A stretch of DNA of 18,338 bases from NCBI GenBank assembly GCA_005786915.1, contig SYCM01000070.1:1-18338 (forward strand), in the 5' to 3' direction. This stretch comes from Bacteroidota bacterium. Its GTDB lineage: Bacteria > Bacteroidota > Bacteroidia > Flavobacteriales > Schleiferiaceae. Shown one piece after another: positions 1 through 7,169 of this stretch. The notes beneath the pieces were generated by a model. The model did not search any database. It had not been told where the DNA came from and was given only the letters and a program-made list of their open reading frames with translations. Numbering within the stretch: position 1 is the first letter of the stretch; each line of letters starts with the position of its first letter. The translations under genes and the position numbers were made by a program.

Positions 1-141
1 CAAGGTGTCGAACGCGAGCGACGATTTGCCTGAACCGCTTACGCCGGTCACGACCACCAAATGCCCGTGCGGAAAAGACACGTGGATGTTTTTCAGGTTG
101 TGCACCCGGGCACCTTCAACGCGTACTTCTAAATCTTCCAT
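1..141 (-). CDS. uvrA: UvrABC excinuclease subunit A, N-terminal fragment (runs off left edge)
   Basis: Only the first 47 codons lie in the window, and the rest of the gene is beyond base 1. The peptide opens MEDLEVRVEGARVHNLKNI and reaches the Walker A motif GVSGSGKSSLAFDTL (residues 33-47). This is the signature start of UvrA, the ATPase that recognises DNA damage in nucleotide excision repair and loads UvrB. The ATG at 141 is chosen because it gives the family's usual short lead-in before the GARxHNLKN block, and because a Bacteroidota -7 element (TAAATTTG on the minus strand) lies 10 bases upstream. It is divergent from the ECF sigma factor gene across 148 bases. The call is firm despite truncation; other ABC ATPases lack this exact lead-in. 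Confidence 0.93.
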   Translation of the reverse strand, partial: MEDLEVRVEGARVHNLKNIHVSFPHGHLVVVTGVSGSGKSSLAFDTL

Positions 142-151
142 GGGCAAGTTG

Positions 152-159
152 CAAATTTA
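152..159 (-). promoter_or_regulatory. -7 promoter element of uvrA
   Basis: The minus strand reads TAAATTTG, an exact match to the Bacteroidota -7 consensus TAnnTTTG, ending 10 bases before the uvrA ATG. Transcription would begin about five bases before the start codon. I see no clear TTTG-type -33 element at the expected distance. Confidence 0.55.
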
Positions 160-163
160 CCGC

Positions 164-192
164 TTTGCATTCCGAGAAAAAACTTATTTTTG
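164..192 (+). promoter_or_regulatory. -33/-7 promoter of the ECF sigma factor gene
   Basis: TTTG at 164-167 and TATTTTTG at 185-192 are separated by 17 bases. Both match the primary-sigma promoter consensus of Bacteroidota. Transcription would start near 197, giving a leader of about 93 bases before the ATG at 290, much longer than at most other genes here. It is back to back with the uvrA promoter. Confidence 0.5.
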
Positions 193-289
193 GTACGGAT
201 TCTGTACGTTAATCAGGGTCCGCGAACCTCAAAAAAGCCCTCAGCCTATCGAAGCACAGCTACGCCAATTGTCTTAATGCCAACTAGCT

Positions 290-865
290 ATGCTGTACAC
301 CCAAGTTCAGGATGCCGAGCTCATAGAGCGCTATGCATCCGGCGACGAACGCGCTTTTGAAGTTCTGATGCGCCGCCACGGCGACGCCGTCTTCGCAGCC
401 ATCCTCAGTAAAGTCAAAGACCAAGACGTCGCCGACGACCTCTTTCAGGAGGTTTGGATCAAGTTCATTCACACCCTCAAAGCCGGCGACTACACCGAGG
501 CCGGAAAGTTTGGGGCGTGGATCCACCGCGTGGCCCGCAACGCCACCATGGATTACTTCAGGCGGCAGCAGCGCAGTCCGCTGGCCCGCTACGACCAAAT
601 GGAATCAGCGACCGACGGCGTGGCCGACGAGGCCCTGAATGTCGAAGAGCGGGCGGTGGCCCAGCAGTGGATGCTCGACGCCCACGAAGCGGTGCAGCGC
701 CTGCCGGCCGACCAGAAGCTGGTGCTCGAACTTCGCCTGCATGCCGGCTTGAGCTTCAAAGAAATTGCCGAAGAAACAGGCGTCGGAATCAACACGGCCC
801 TCGGGCGCATGCGCTACGCCGTCGCCAATTTGAGGCGAATGCTCCGGGTCGAAATACCAAATTAA
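290..865 (+). CDS. ECF-type RNA polymerase sigma-70 factor
   Basis: A 191-residue sigma factor with only regions 2 and 4. Region 2 (about residues 25-96) includes the core-binding stretch DVADDLFQEVWIKF and the -10-recognition part ending GAWIHRVARNATMDYFRR. Region 4 (about 130-186) includes LPADQKLVLELRLHAGLSFKEIA followed by the helix-turn-helix around TGVGINTALGRMRYA. The opening MLYTQVQDAELIERY is typical of a sigma factor widespread in Bacteroidota and, from memory, often located beside uvrA. No anti-sigma gene is adjacent; the next gene is a 53-residue ORF. Length is normal for the family. The regulon cannot be read from sequence. Start codon support: no competing in-frame ATG nearby and good alignment to the family N-terminus. 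Confidence 0.93.
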   Translation: MLYTQVQDAELIERYASGDERAFEVLMRRHGDAVFAAILSKVKDQDVADDLFQEVWIKFIHTLKAGDYTEAGKFGAWIHRVARNATMDYFRRQQRSPLARYDQMESATDGVADEALNVEERAVAQQWMLDAHEAVQRLPADQKLVLELRLHAGLSFKEIAEETGVGINTALGRMRYAVANLRRMLRVEIPN

Positions 866-894
866 CGGCTTGGGCGTTAGGTAGCAGAACCTCA

Positions 895-1056
895 ATGCTG
901 CCTATGGCCCAACCTACTCAACCTGCGGAACACGCACACACCGGCTCCGTCCGCGAAGCCACCTACCAACTGCTCGCAGCCTATTCCAAGGCGGTGCGAC
1001 GAGTCAGTGGGTTAGACCTCTTGCCCGTCGAACTGCGCGCCGCCCCGTTGAATTAA
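895..1056 (+). CDS. Small conserved-looking protein downstream of the ECF sigma factor
   Basis: A 53-residue ORF that starts 29 bases after the sigma factor stop and probably shares its transcript. Its centre reads REATYQLLAAYSKAVRRV and its tail LLPVELRAAPLN. From memory, many Flavobacteriales carry a similar short ORF after this sigma factor, with an 'LLxxYSKAL' helix and an acidic or hydrophobic tail. I infer homology from that pattern but cannot test it. There is no signal peptide or membrane segment; it looks like a short soluble helix. The in-frame ATG at 904 is an alternative start. Its TAA is directly followed by the recQ stop codon on the other strand, with no spacer. Function is unknown; a role with the sigma factor is a guess from position only. 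Confidence 0.6.
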   Translation: MLPMAQPTQPAEHAHTGSVREATYQLLAAYSKAVRRVSGLDLLPVELRAAPLN

Positions 1057-3249
1057 CTACACCACACTGCACAAAAACCGCAGCCGTGCGAGGCGCAGCT
1101 CGAGCGCTCCGTACTCTTGGTCAAAGTGGCGGACGGCTTCGTCCAGTGCGCCCTCTTCGCTTTCGTCGGCAAAGTACTCGGTGATTTCTTCGAGCGAATC
1201 GTCGTCGAGGTACTCCTCGATCAAGTAGTCCAGGTTCAGCCGGGTTCCGCTGCGCACAATGTTCTCCATCTCCGACAGCAGCTCGTCGACTGAAATTTGC
1301 TTGCTCTGCGCGATTTCTTCGAGTCCCAGCTTGCGGTCCACCGACTGAATCACATACAGCTTTAGGTTTCCTTTTTGCCCGGCGCTGCGAATGGCAAAAT
1401 CGCCGGGGCGTTCGATGCCGTGCGCGTCCACGTGCTCCTGCACTGCGGCGACAAGCTCGGCGCCAAATCGCTTCGCCTTCGCCTCGCCCACACCCGGAAT
1501 CGTTTTAAGCTCTTCGACGCTCAGCGGATAAGACGTGGCCATCTCGTTCAGTGAGGCCTCCGAGAACAGGGCATAGGGCGGAATGCTTCGCGTGCGCGCC
1601 ATTTTGCGGTTCAGCTCCTTGAGCACGGCATAAAGCTCGGGGTCGAGCGCGGCGGCCCGGCGCGGCGACCCGGTTCCGCCCACCGCAACGTCTTCTTCAT
1701 CAAAAGCTCGGTAGGGAACCGCGGCAAACGAACCGGACCCCGTTTGAAGGGCGCGGCCCGCGGCGGTTAACGACAAAATGCCGTACCGCTCCAAGTCCTT
1801 CTCGAGCATTCCCGCCAGCATCAACTGCCGAATCAAATCGTCCCAGTACCCGGCCGCATGGCTTTGTCCCTTGCCCCAGGTCGCCAATCCGCGAGCGCCC
1901 AGGGTTTTGAGGATCGCCGTTTCGTTCGCGATGAGCGTGTTGACCACTTGGAGCGCGCGAAACTGTCCGCGGCCCAACTCAACCGTTTCGAGAACCAGTC
2001 GGGCGTGCTCGGTGGCGTCGTGCCCGACCTGCGGACTCGTGCAGTTGTCGCAGTTCCCGCAGTTCGGCTCGGCATAGGGTTCGCCGAAGTAGTGAAGCAG
2101 GAACTTGCGGCGGCAGCTTGACGTTAGGGCATAGGCCCGGGCATCTAAGAGGAGCTGGCGTCCGATTTCTTGTTCCGCCACGGGCTTGCGCGACAAGAAC
2201 TTGTCCATTTTCTCCAAGTCCTTCTCGGCATAAAACGTGACGCAACGCCCTTCGCCGCCGTCGCGCCCGGCCCGACCGGTCTCTTGGTAGTAGCCCTCGA
2301 GGCTGCGCGGCATGTCGTGGTGCACGACCAGGCGCACGTCGGGCTTATCAATTCCCATCCCAAAGGCGACCGTCGCCACGATGACGTCGACCTCTTCGTT
2401 CAAAAATGCGTCTTGGTGGCGGCTTCGCGACCCGGCGTCGAGCCCGGCGTGGTAGGGTAGGGCCGAAATCCCGTTCAGCTGCAGCACTTGGGCGAGCTCC
2501 TCGACCTTTTGGCGGCTCAGGCAGTACACAATGGCGGAACGCCCGGCATAGTCCCGCAGCAGGCGGACCACGTCGCGCTCTACGTTGGCGGTCTTCGCCT
2601 CGACCTCATACGCCAGATTGGGGCGGTTAAAGCTGGTGGTGATCACGGTGGCCTCGGGAATCTCGAGGGTCTTGAGGATGTCAGACATCACCTTGGGCGT
2701 GGCCGTGGCCGTCAGCGCCAAAATCGGGCGGCGGCCGATGGCGTTCATCGCCTGGCGCAGCATGCGGTACTCGGGCCTGAAGTCGTGCCCCCATTCTGAA
2801 ATGCAGTGGGCCTCGTCGATGGCATAAAACGAAACGTTCAGTTCGCGCAAAAAATCAATGTTCTCTTGCTTGTTCAGCGATTCGGGCGCCATGTACAGCA
2901 GCTTGGTGCGGCCCGTTGAAAGGTCCTGGCGGACTACGACCATTTCGCGCTTGGTGAGCGACGAATTCCACACATGGGCCACTCCGTCGGAATCGGCGAA
3001 ACTCCGCAGCGCGTCCACCTGGTTTTTCATCAGCGCAATCAGGGGCGAAACGACCACGGCAACCCCCGGAAGGTCCAATGCCGGCAGCTTGTAGCAGAGC
3101 GACTTGCCCCCGCCCGTCGGCATCATGACAAACGTGTCCTGGCCGCCCATAACCGACGCAACCACCTCGCTCTGGCGGCCCCTAAAGTCGTCAAAACCAA
3201 AAAAGGACTTCAATAAGGCACGGCTCTTTGCCGTATCAAACGTGGCCAT
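1057..3249 (-). CDS. recQ: ATP-dependent DNA helicase RecQ
   Basis: A 730-residue 3'-5' superfamily 2 helicase acting in recombination and replication-fork repair. Visible in order: RecQ N-terminal motif FGFDDFRGRQSEVV (17-30); Walker A PTGGGKS (44-50); DEAH box IDEAHCISEWGHDFRPEY (144-161); LTATATPKV (motif III); the second RecA domain with VATVAFGMGIDKPDVR and the motif VI block YYQETGRAGRDG. The zinc-binding site has Cys379, Cys397, Cys400 and Cys403, followed by a winged-helix RQC domain (about 410-505) and an HRDC domain (about 535-610, with IPGVGEAKAKRFG). A further 120-residue tail, acidic near its end, follows and appears common in Bacteroidota RecQ. The gene is complete. It is divergent from tatC across 68 bases and ends flush against the small ORF. 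Confidence 0.97.
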   Translation of the reverse strand: MATFDTAKSRALLKSFFGFDDFRGRQSEVVASVMGGQDTFVMMPTGGGKSLCYKLPALDLPGVAVVVSPLIALMKNQVDALRSFADSDGVAHVWNSSLTKREMVVVRQDLSTGRTKLLYMAPESLNKQENIDFLRELNVSFYAIDEAHCISEWGHDFRPEYRMLRQAMNAIGRRPILALTATATPKVMSDILKTLEIPEATVITTSFNRPNLAYEVEAKTANVERDVVRLLRDYAGRSAIVYCLSRQKVEELAQVLQLNGISALPYHAGLDAGSRSRHQDAFLNEEVDVIVATVAFGMGIDKPDVRLVVHHDMPRSLEGYYQETGRAGRDGGEGRCVTFYAEKDLEKMDKFLSRKPVAEQEIGRQLLLDARAYALTSSCRRKFLLHYFGEPYAEPNCGNCDNCTSPQVGHDATEHARLVLETVELGRGQFRALQVVNTLIANETAILKTLGARGLATWGKGQSHAAGYWDDLIRQLMLAGMLEKDLERYGILSLTAAGRALQTGSGSFAAVPYRAFDEEDVAVGGTGSPRRAAALDPELYAVLKELNRKMARTRSIPPYALFSEASLNEMATSYPLSVEELKTIPGVGEAKAKRFGAELVAAVQEHVDAHGIERPGDFAIRSAGQKGNLKLYVIQSVDRKLGLEEIAQSKQISVDELLSEMENIVRSGTRLNLDYLIEEYLDDDSLEEITEYFADESEEGALDEAVRHFDQEYGALELRLARLRFLCSVV

Positions 3250-3269
3250 AGGCGGAGAAAAAAGCGGCG

Positions 3270-3277
3270 CAAAATTG
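3270..3277 (-). promoter_or_regulatory. Possible -7 element of recQ
   Basis: The minus strand reads CAATTTTG, one mismatch from TAnnTTTG, 20 bases before the recQ ATG. A TTG lies 22 bases further upstream (minus-strand complement of 3300-3302). It overlaps the tatC promoter region, so the two divergent promoters share space. The support is weak. Confidence 0.3.
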
Positions 3278-3286
3278 CACCAAAAC

Positions 3287-3313
3287 TTGAAGGTACGACC
3301 AATCCTACCTTTG
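3287..3313 (+). promoter_or_regulatory. Promoter of the tatC-lptB operon
   Basis: TACCTTTG at 3306-3313 matches the Bacteroidota -7 consensus. A TTG at 3287-3289 could be the -33 element, although its 16-base spacing is slightly short. Only four bases (CAGC) separate the element from the tatC ATG, so the predicted transcript starts at or next to the start codon. Confidence 0.5.
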
Positions 3314-3317
3314 CAGC

Positions 3318-4133
3318 ATGTCTGAAGGATCGAGCATGCCGTTTTTGGCCCACCTAGCGGCGCTGCGCACCCACCTCATGCGGGCGTCGGGCTTCATCCT
3401 GGCGGGCGCGGTGGTGGCCTTCGTCTTCATGGACTGGATTTTTGCTCAGGTTTTGCTCGCCCCCAAAGAACCGCAGTTCATCACCTACCAACTCTTTTGC
3501 CAGGCGGGCACCTACTTGGATCTGCCTTCGCTCTGCATCGGTGGCTTTGAACTCGAACTGCTCAATACCCAGATGGCAGGGCAGTTCAGCCTGCACATGT
3601 GGCTTTCGCTGGTGGTCGGCCTCATCGTGGCCTTTCCGTTGGTGCTTTTTGAACTGTGGCGCTTCATCAGTCCCGGCCTTACGGCGCGCGAACGGAGCCT
3701 ATCGGTCCTGTTCATCGGCTCGGCTTCCCTGCTCTTTTTTCTCGGAGCCCTCTTTGGCTACTACCTCATCGTGCCGCTGAGCTTGCAATTTCTCGCCACC
3801 TATTCGGTCAGCGGCGAAATCCAGAACCTCTTTGAAATGTCGTCCTACCTGTCGACGGTCACCAGCGTGGTGGTCGCGAGCGGACTTTTATTTGAACTCC
3901 CCGTCGCGGTCTACTTGCTTTCGCGCCTCGGAATCACCTCGCCTGAGGGCATGCGCACCTACCGTCGGCACGCCTGGATTGGTATCCTGGCTGTGGCCGC
4001 CGTCATCACCCCGCCCGACGTCTTCAGCCAGATTGTGGTTTCGTTGCCGGTGGCCCTTCTGTACGAACTGAGCATCGGACTCAGCCGCTTGGCACACGTT
4101 CAGCGCAAAAACCGCGTTGATTCCAACCAATGA
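3318..4133 (+). CDS. tatC: Twin-arginine translocase subunit TatC
   Basis: A 271-residue inner-membrane protein that binds twin-arginine signal peptides and, with TatA/B, exports folded proteins. Six hydrophobic helices are visible at about residues 24-47, 93-113, 127-152, 177-201, 218-231 and 236-255. Family motifs present: the N-terminal cytoplasmic MPFLAHLAALRTHL; FELWRFISPGL (111-121) after helix 2; FELPVAVYLLSRLGI with its conserved glutamate (Glu193); and ITPPDVFSQ (230-238). An extra periplasmic segment between helices 1 and 2, containing two cysteines (61 and 73), is the usual Bacteroidota form. No tatA is in the window. The TGA overlaps the lptB ATG in an ATGA, so the two genes are translationally coupled. 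Confidence 0.96.
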   Translation: MSEGSSMPFLAHLAALRTHLMRASGFILAGAVVAFVFMDWIFAQVLLAPKEPQFITYQLFCQAGTYLDLPSLCIGGFELELLNTQMAGQFSLHMWLSLVVGLIVAFPLVLFELWRFISPGLTARERSLSVLFIGSASLLFFLGALFGYYLIVPLSLQFLATYSVSGEIQNLFEMSSYLSTVTSVVVASGLLFELPVAVYLLSRLGITSPEGMRTYRRHAWIGILAVAAVITPPDVFSQIVVSLPVALLYELSIGLSRLAHVQRKNRVDSNQ

Positions 4134-4888
4134 AAACCCTGCACGCCGAACACCTCGTGAAAACCTACCGCGGCCGTAAGGTGGTCGACGGAGCCAGCTT
4201 CACCGTGAACCAAGGAGAAATCGTGGGTCTGCTCGGTCCCAACGGAGCGGGCAAAACCACGTCGTTCTACAGCGTCGTGGGCTTGGTCCGCCCCGACGAA
4301 GGGCGCGTGCTCCTCGACGGCCACGACGTGACCGACCTTCCCATGTACCGCCGCGCGCAGCTCGGCATCGGCTACCTCGCGCAGGAGGCCTCGGTGTTCC
4401 GCAAACTGAGCGTCGAAGACAACCTTGCGGCGGTTTTGGAATGGCGCGGATTCCCACGGGCCGAAGTGGTCCGCCGAACCCAAGAACTCCTTGAAGAATT
4501 CAGCCTCGTCAACGTGCGCAAGAACCGCGGCGACCTGCTTTCGGGAGGGGAGCGCCGGCGCACCGAGATCGCGCGCTGCCTCGCCTCTGACCCCAAATTC
4601 ATTTTACTCGACGAGCCCTTTGCGGGCGTAGACCCCATTGCAGTTGAAGACATTCAGGCCATCGTGGCCCGTTTGGCCGACGAGCGGGGCATTGGCGTGC
4701 TCATCACCGACCACAACGTGCACGAAACCCTGGCCATCACCGACCGCACCTACCTCATGTTTGAGGGCAAAATCATCAAAAGCGGAACCGCAGAGGAACT
4801 CGCCGCCGACGAGGTCGTGCGCCGCGTGTACCTCGGGCAAAACTTCAGCCTTCAGCGCGGTGGGCGGCGCGGCGCAGCCGGTCGTTAA
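4130..4888 (+). CDS. lptB: LPS export ABC transporter ATPase LptB
   Basis: A 252-residue cytoplasmic ATPase that drives lipopolysaccharide extraction from the inner membrane with LptF, LptG and LptC. Visible motifs: Walker A GPNGAGKT (36-43), Q-loop YLAQEASVFRKL around Gln85, signature LSGGERRR (137-144), Walker B FILLDEP with catalytic Glu162, the LptB-typical FAGVDPIAVEDIQ, and H-loop LITDHNVHE with His195. These run-on motifs separate LptB from amino-acid or general ABC ATPases. It is the second gene of the tatC operon. The last 14 codons and stop (tail SLQRGGRRGAAGR) overlap the 3' end of the convergent sua5 gene by 44 bases, so this basic tail may be shaped by the overlap rather than by function. 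Confidence 0.95.
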   Translation: MKTLHAEHLVKTYRGRKVVDGASFTVNQGEIVGLLGPNGAGKTTSFYSVVGLVRPDEGRVLLDGHDVTDLPMYRRAQLGIGYLAQEASVFRKLSVEDNLAAVLEWRGFPRAEVVRRTQELLEEFSLVNVRKNRGDLLSGGERRRTEIARCLASDPKFILLDEPFAGVDPIAVEDIQAIVARLADERGIGVLITDHNVHETLAITDRTYLMFEGKIIKSGTAEELAADEVVRRVYLGQNFSLQRGGRRGAAGR

Positions 4889-5798
4889 TCGCCCGACCCA
4901 AGCCTTCTTCGGGGGCGAGCTCCATCCACAGCACCTGCTCGTCGCTGGCGGCAAACTCGCGAAGGGCGGCAAACAGCCGCTGGGCACCCTGCCGGCAACT
5001 GCCCGAGGTAGTCAGGGCCTCAAGGCCGTGCGAACCCAAACTCCACGCTAGAAGGCGCACCTCGGGCGAGCGCGGGGCGGTTGCCCAGTCAAATCCCTGG
5101 GGAACCAGCACCACGGGCTTGCCCGGGGCGTAGTGCGACTCCAGCATTCCCGGAGCGCTCGGCTGGCTCGAAGAGCGCTGCACCTCAGGCACGTAGCCCA
5201 AAACGTCTGCGAGGACCTCCACGGGAATTCCGCCCAAGCGCAGCACCACCGCCCGACCTTCAGGCCACGAGACGATGGTCGACTCGACGCCCACCGAACA
5301 GGGTCCGCCGTCGAGAATGTAGTCCACCTGATCGGCGAGCTGGTCGGCGACGTGCTGGGCGGTGGTCGGCGAAACAAACCCAAACGGATTCGCACTGGGC
5401 GCGGCCACCGGCACTCCGGCTGAAGCGATGAGTTGGCGGGCCAATTCGAGCTGGGGAATTCGAACAGCCACCGAATCGAGCCCCGAAGTGACCAAATCGG
5501 GCACTTCAGGCCGTTTCGGCAGCACGTAGGTGAGCGCCGCAGGCCCCAGGGCGGCCCACAGGGCACGGGCTTCGGCCGGCACGTCGGCGGCCACGCGGTC
5601 GACGTCGTTCCAGTCGGCCAGGTGCACGATCAATGGGTCGAAGTGCGGCCTGTTTTTGGCGTCAAAAATGCGGGCCACAGCCACCTCGTCGAGCGCGTTC
5701 GCGGCCAAACCGTATACCGTTTCGGTGGGCATGCCGACAAGTCCGCCGGAACGCAGTACCGACGCGGCGCGAGCTAAATCGGTACCCAGGTGCTGCAT
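4845..5798 (-). CDS. sua5: L-threonylcarbamoyladenylate synthase, long Sua5/YwlC type
   Basis: A 317-residue enzyme that makes threonylcarbamoyl-AMP from threonine, bicarbonate and ATP for the t6A modification of tRNA position 37. The YrdC domain (about 1-200) shows PTETVYGL (24-31), KNRPHFDPLIVH (48-59), AAPSANPFG (132-140), and VGVESTIV (169-176). The C-terminal Sua5 domain (about 215-310) opens APGMLESHYAPGKP. Full length distinguishes it from the shorter TsaC. Odd feature: where the family normally has FWPGPLT, this protein has LGPAALT (84-90), so the Trp and the second Gly-Pro are missing. The ATG at 5798 follows a -7 element by five bases. It lies 16 bases after the plug gene, on the same strand. 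The 3' end overlaps lptB. Confidence 0.92.
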   Translation of the reverse strand: MQHLGTDLARAASVLRSGGLVGMPTETVYGLAANALDEVAVARIFDAKNRPHFDPLIVHLADWNDVDRVAADVPAEARALWAALGPAALTYVLPKRPEVPDLVTSGLDSVAVRIPQLELARQLIASAGVPVAAPSANPFGFVSPTTAQHVADQLADQVDYILDGGPCSVGVESTIVSWPEGRAVVLRLGGIPVEVLADVLGYVPEVQRSSSQPSAPGMLESHYAPGKPVVLVPQGFDWATAPRSPEVRLLAWSLGSHGLEALTTSGSCRQGAQRLFAALREFAASDEQVLWMELAPEEGLGRAINDRLRRAAHRAEG

Positions 5799-5803
5799 CG
5801 CGG

Positions 5804-5811
5804 CAAAGGTA
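5804..5811 (-). promoter_or_regulatory. -7 promoter element of sua5
   Basis: The minus strand reads TACCTTTG and ends five bases before the sua5 ATG, inside the 16-base gap after the upstream plug gene. It predicts that sua5 has its own leaderless transcript in addition to any read-through. No clear -33 element is visible. Confidence 0.5.
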
Positions 5812-5814
5812 GGC

Positions 5815-7086
5815 CTATTGCCCGAGCTCCATGCGCAGTTGGGCCCCGTCGGTCACGTCGACGGTGCGCACGGCCACGGCGCGGTCGTAGCGTTCGCCCC
5901 AAAGCCGCGCGTACACGACGGCGGTGTACTGGTTGGCGGAACGGCTGTGGCTGCCTTCGGTCCAGTCCAGCCCGTCGGCTCCGGCATTGAGGTCGCGAAA
6001 CCGGTACTCCAAATACCCTTGCTTCACCAGCATCCGCCCGACGTAGGCTCCGCGGCCTTCGTCGAAGCGCAGCACGTGTTCGGGTCCGGGTTGGTACTGG
6101 TTGAAATCGCCTTCGAGCGCAATGCGCCGGCCGCCCCAACCTTCCGAGTCTTTGAGTTCAAAATCCAGCCACACGTAGTCGGCTTGGGTGTGGGCGTCGC
6201 CTCGGGCGGACCGCGGAACAAACGTTCCGCGCGCATCATCCTGGCGCACGTAGGCTCCCAATCCCGCCGCGACGTCCTGGCGCACAAAGCCCACCCAGCG
6301 ATCTCCCAATTCGTACCGGGTCACGCGAAGAGAGGGTGAGGGCAGGGCCTTGGTGTCGACAAAGCGAAATATGTTTCCGGCCAAAAAGGCGTTTTCGCCG
6401 CCGTTGTAGTCAAAGTCCAGCCGGTCTCCTTGGGCAAAACGGGGGGCGAGCAGTCGGTAGCTGTTCCAGTCGCGGTTCTGCAGTACGGCCAGGCGCACGT
6501 CGCTGAATGGGTTTTGGGTGCGGCTGGCGTCCCACGGAAACCACGCATCCACCTCCTGATAGCGGTCCGTCCACTTCGCTGCGACCGGGCGGCGCACGGC
6601 CACCTGGAGCGCGCTCGGACCCTCGGCAAACACCACGGGGAGCTGAAGCAGCAGCTGGTCGTCGGCAAAAATCCGCAGGTAGTAGTTCCCCGACAGCACG
6701 GGCATGCTGCTCTCTTCAGGCAGCTGCATTTCGTAGTGGCTGTAGCCCTGGTAGGTGTTGAATGCCAAGCGGCCTTCGGCGATTTGGCCTTCCCAAAATC
6801 CGCTCAAAAATTCAGACGCAATAATGGGGGAGGGCTGCCAGTTGCGGTCGCAGTGCACCCACACGTAGCGCAGGGGCAGTACCGATTGGCTGAAGTCGTC
6901 AAAGCGGAGCTGCAGCGCACGGGGCTGACCGAGGCCGACCACGGCCGGAGCGTCGACGCGGTCCACAGGGTGCAAAAGCACGCTGTGAATGAGGCTATCT
7001 TTCTTTATTTCAGGTGCTTGGCAAAGCAGTCGGCTCGAAGCGATCGCGAAGGCCATCAGGGCCCATGCCCAACGGGTTATTTGCAT
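5815..7086 (-). CDS. Type IX secretion system plug protein (DUF5103 family)
   Basis: A 423-residue protein with an N-terminal signal peptide (MQITR, then a hydrophobic run WAWALMAFAIAS; cleavage probably near residue 23-25). The body matches DUF5103: a first beta domain with SVLLHPVDRVDAPAVVGLG, LQLRFDDFSQS, and GYSHYEMQLPEE followed by SGNYYLRIFADDQ; a central part with VRLAVLQNRDWNSYRLL and FRFVDTKALPSPS; and a C-terminal immunoglobulin-like part with IALEGDFNQYQPG and LVKQGYLEYRF. In Flavobacterium the Plug protein caps the periplasmic side of the SprA translocon when PorV is absent. I rely on remembered family patterns, which fit well along the whole length. It is divergent from nqrA across 83 bases and is followed by sua5. 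A strong -7 element is not obvious upstream (a weak CACCTTTA lies close to the ATG). Confidence 0.85.
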   Translation of the reverse strand: MQITRWAWALMAFAIASSRLLCQAPEIKKDSLIHSVLLHPVDRVDAPAVVGLGQPRALQLRFDDFSQSVLPLRYVWVHCDRNWQPSPIIASEFLSGFWEGQIAEGRLAFNTYQGYSHYEMQLPEESSMPVLSGNYYLRIFADDQLLLQLPVVFAEGPSALQVAVRRPVAAKWTDRYQEVDAWFPWDASRTQNPFSDVRLAVLQNRDWNSYRLLAPRFAQGDRLDFDYNGGENAFLAGNIFRFVDTKALPSPSLRVTRYELGDRWVGFVRQDVAAGLGAYVRQDDARGTFVPRSARGDAHTQADYVWLDFELKDSEGWGGRRIALEGDFNQYQPGPEHVLRFDEGRGAYVGRMLVKQGYLEYRFRDLNAGADGLDWTEGSHSRSANQYTAVVYARLWGERYDRAVAVRTVDVTDGAQLRMELGQ

Positions 7087-7142
7087 GGTTTAAAGGTGCT
7101 AAAAACATGTTAAATAATCACCTTTTTGCACAGGGTCTAATG

Positions 7143-7150
7143 TACCTTTG
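7143..7150 (+). promoter_or_regulatory. -7 promoter element of the nqr operon
   Basis: TACCTTTG matches the Bacteroidota -7 consensus and lies 19 bases before the nqrA ATG, predicting a leader of about 15 bases. A second near-match, AATTTTTG at 7157-7164, lies five bases before the ATG and could give a leaderless start. A TTTTTG at 7123-7128 is closer than usual for a -33 element. Confidence 0.45.
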
Positions 7151-7169
7151 CGCCGAAATTTTTGCAGTT

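Noticed and set aside
454..1056. A 200-codon plus-strand ORF ending with the small ORF
   Set aside because: Its first two thirds are a shadow of the sigma factor in another frame; only the part from 895 is outside that gene and resembles a protein.
4880..4898. GGTCG/CGACC hairpin at the lptB end as a terminator
   Set aside because: The stem is only 5 bp with a 9-base loop and has no T-tract on either strand.
5530..6339. A 269-codon plus-strand ORF across sua5 and the plug gene
   Set aside because: It is antisense to two genes with clear family motifs and shows no recognisable domain.
7014..7169. An upstream in-frame start for nqrA
   Set aside because: It would add 52 residues with no NqrA similarity, overlapping the plug gene's start and the -7 element.
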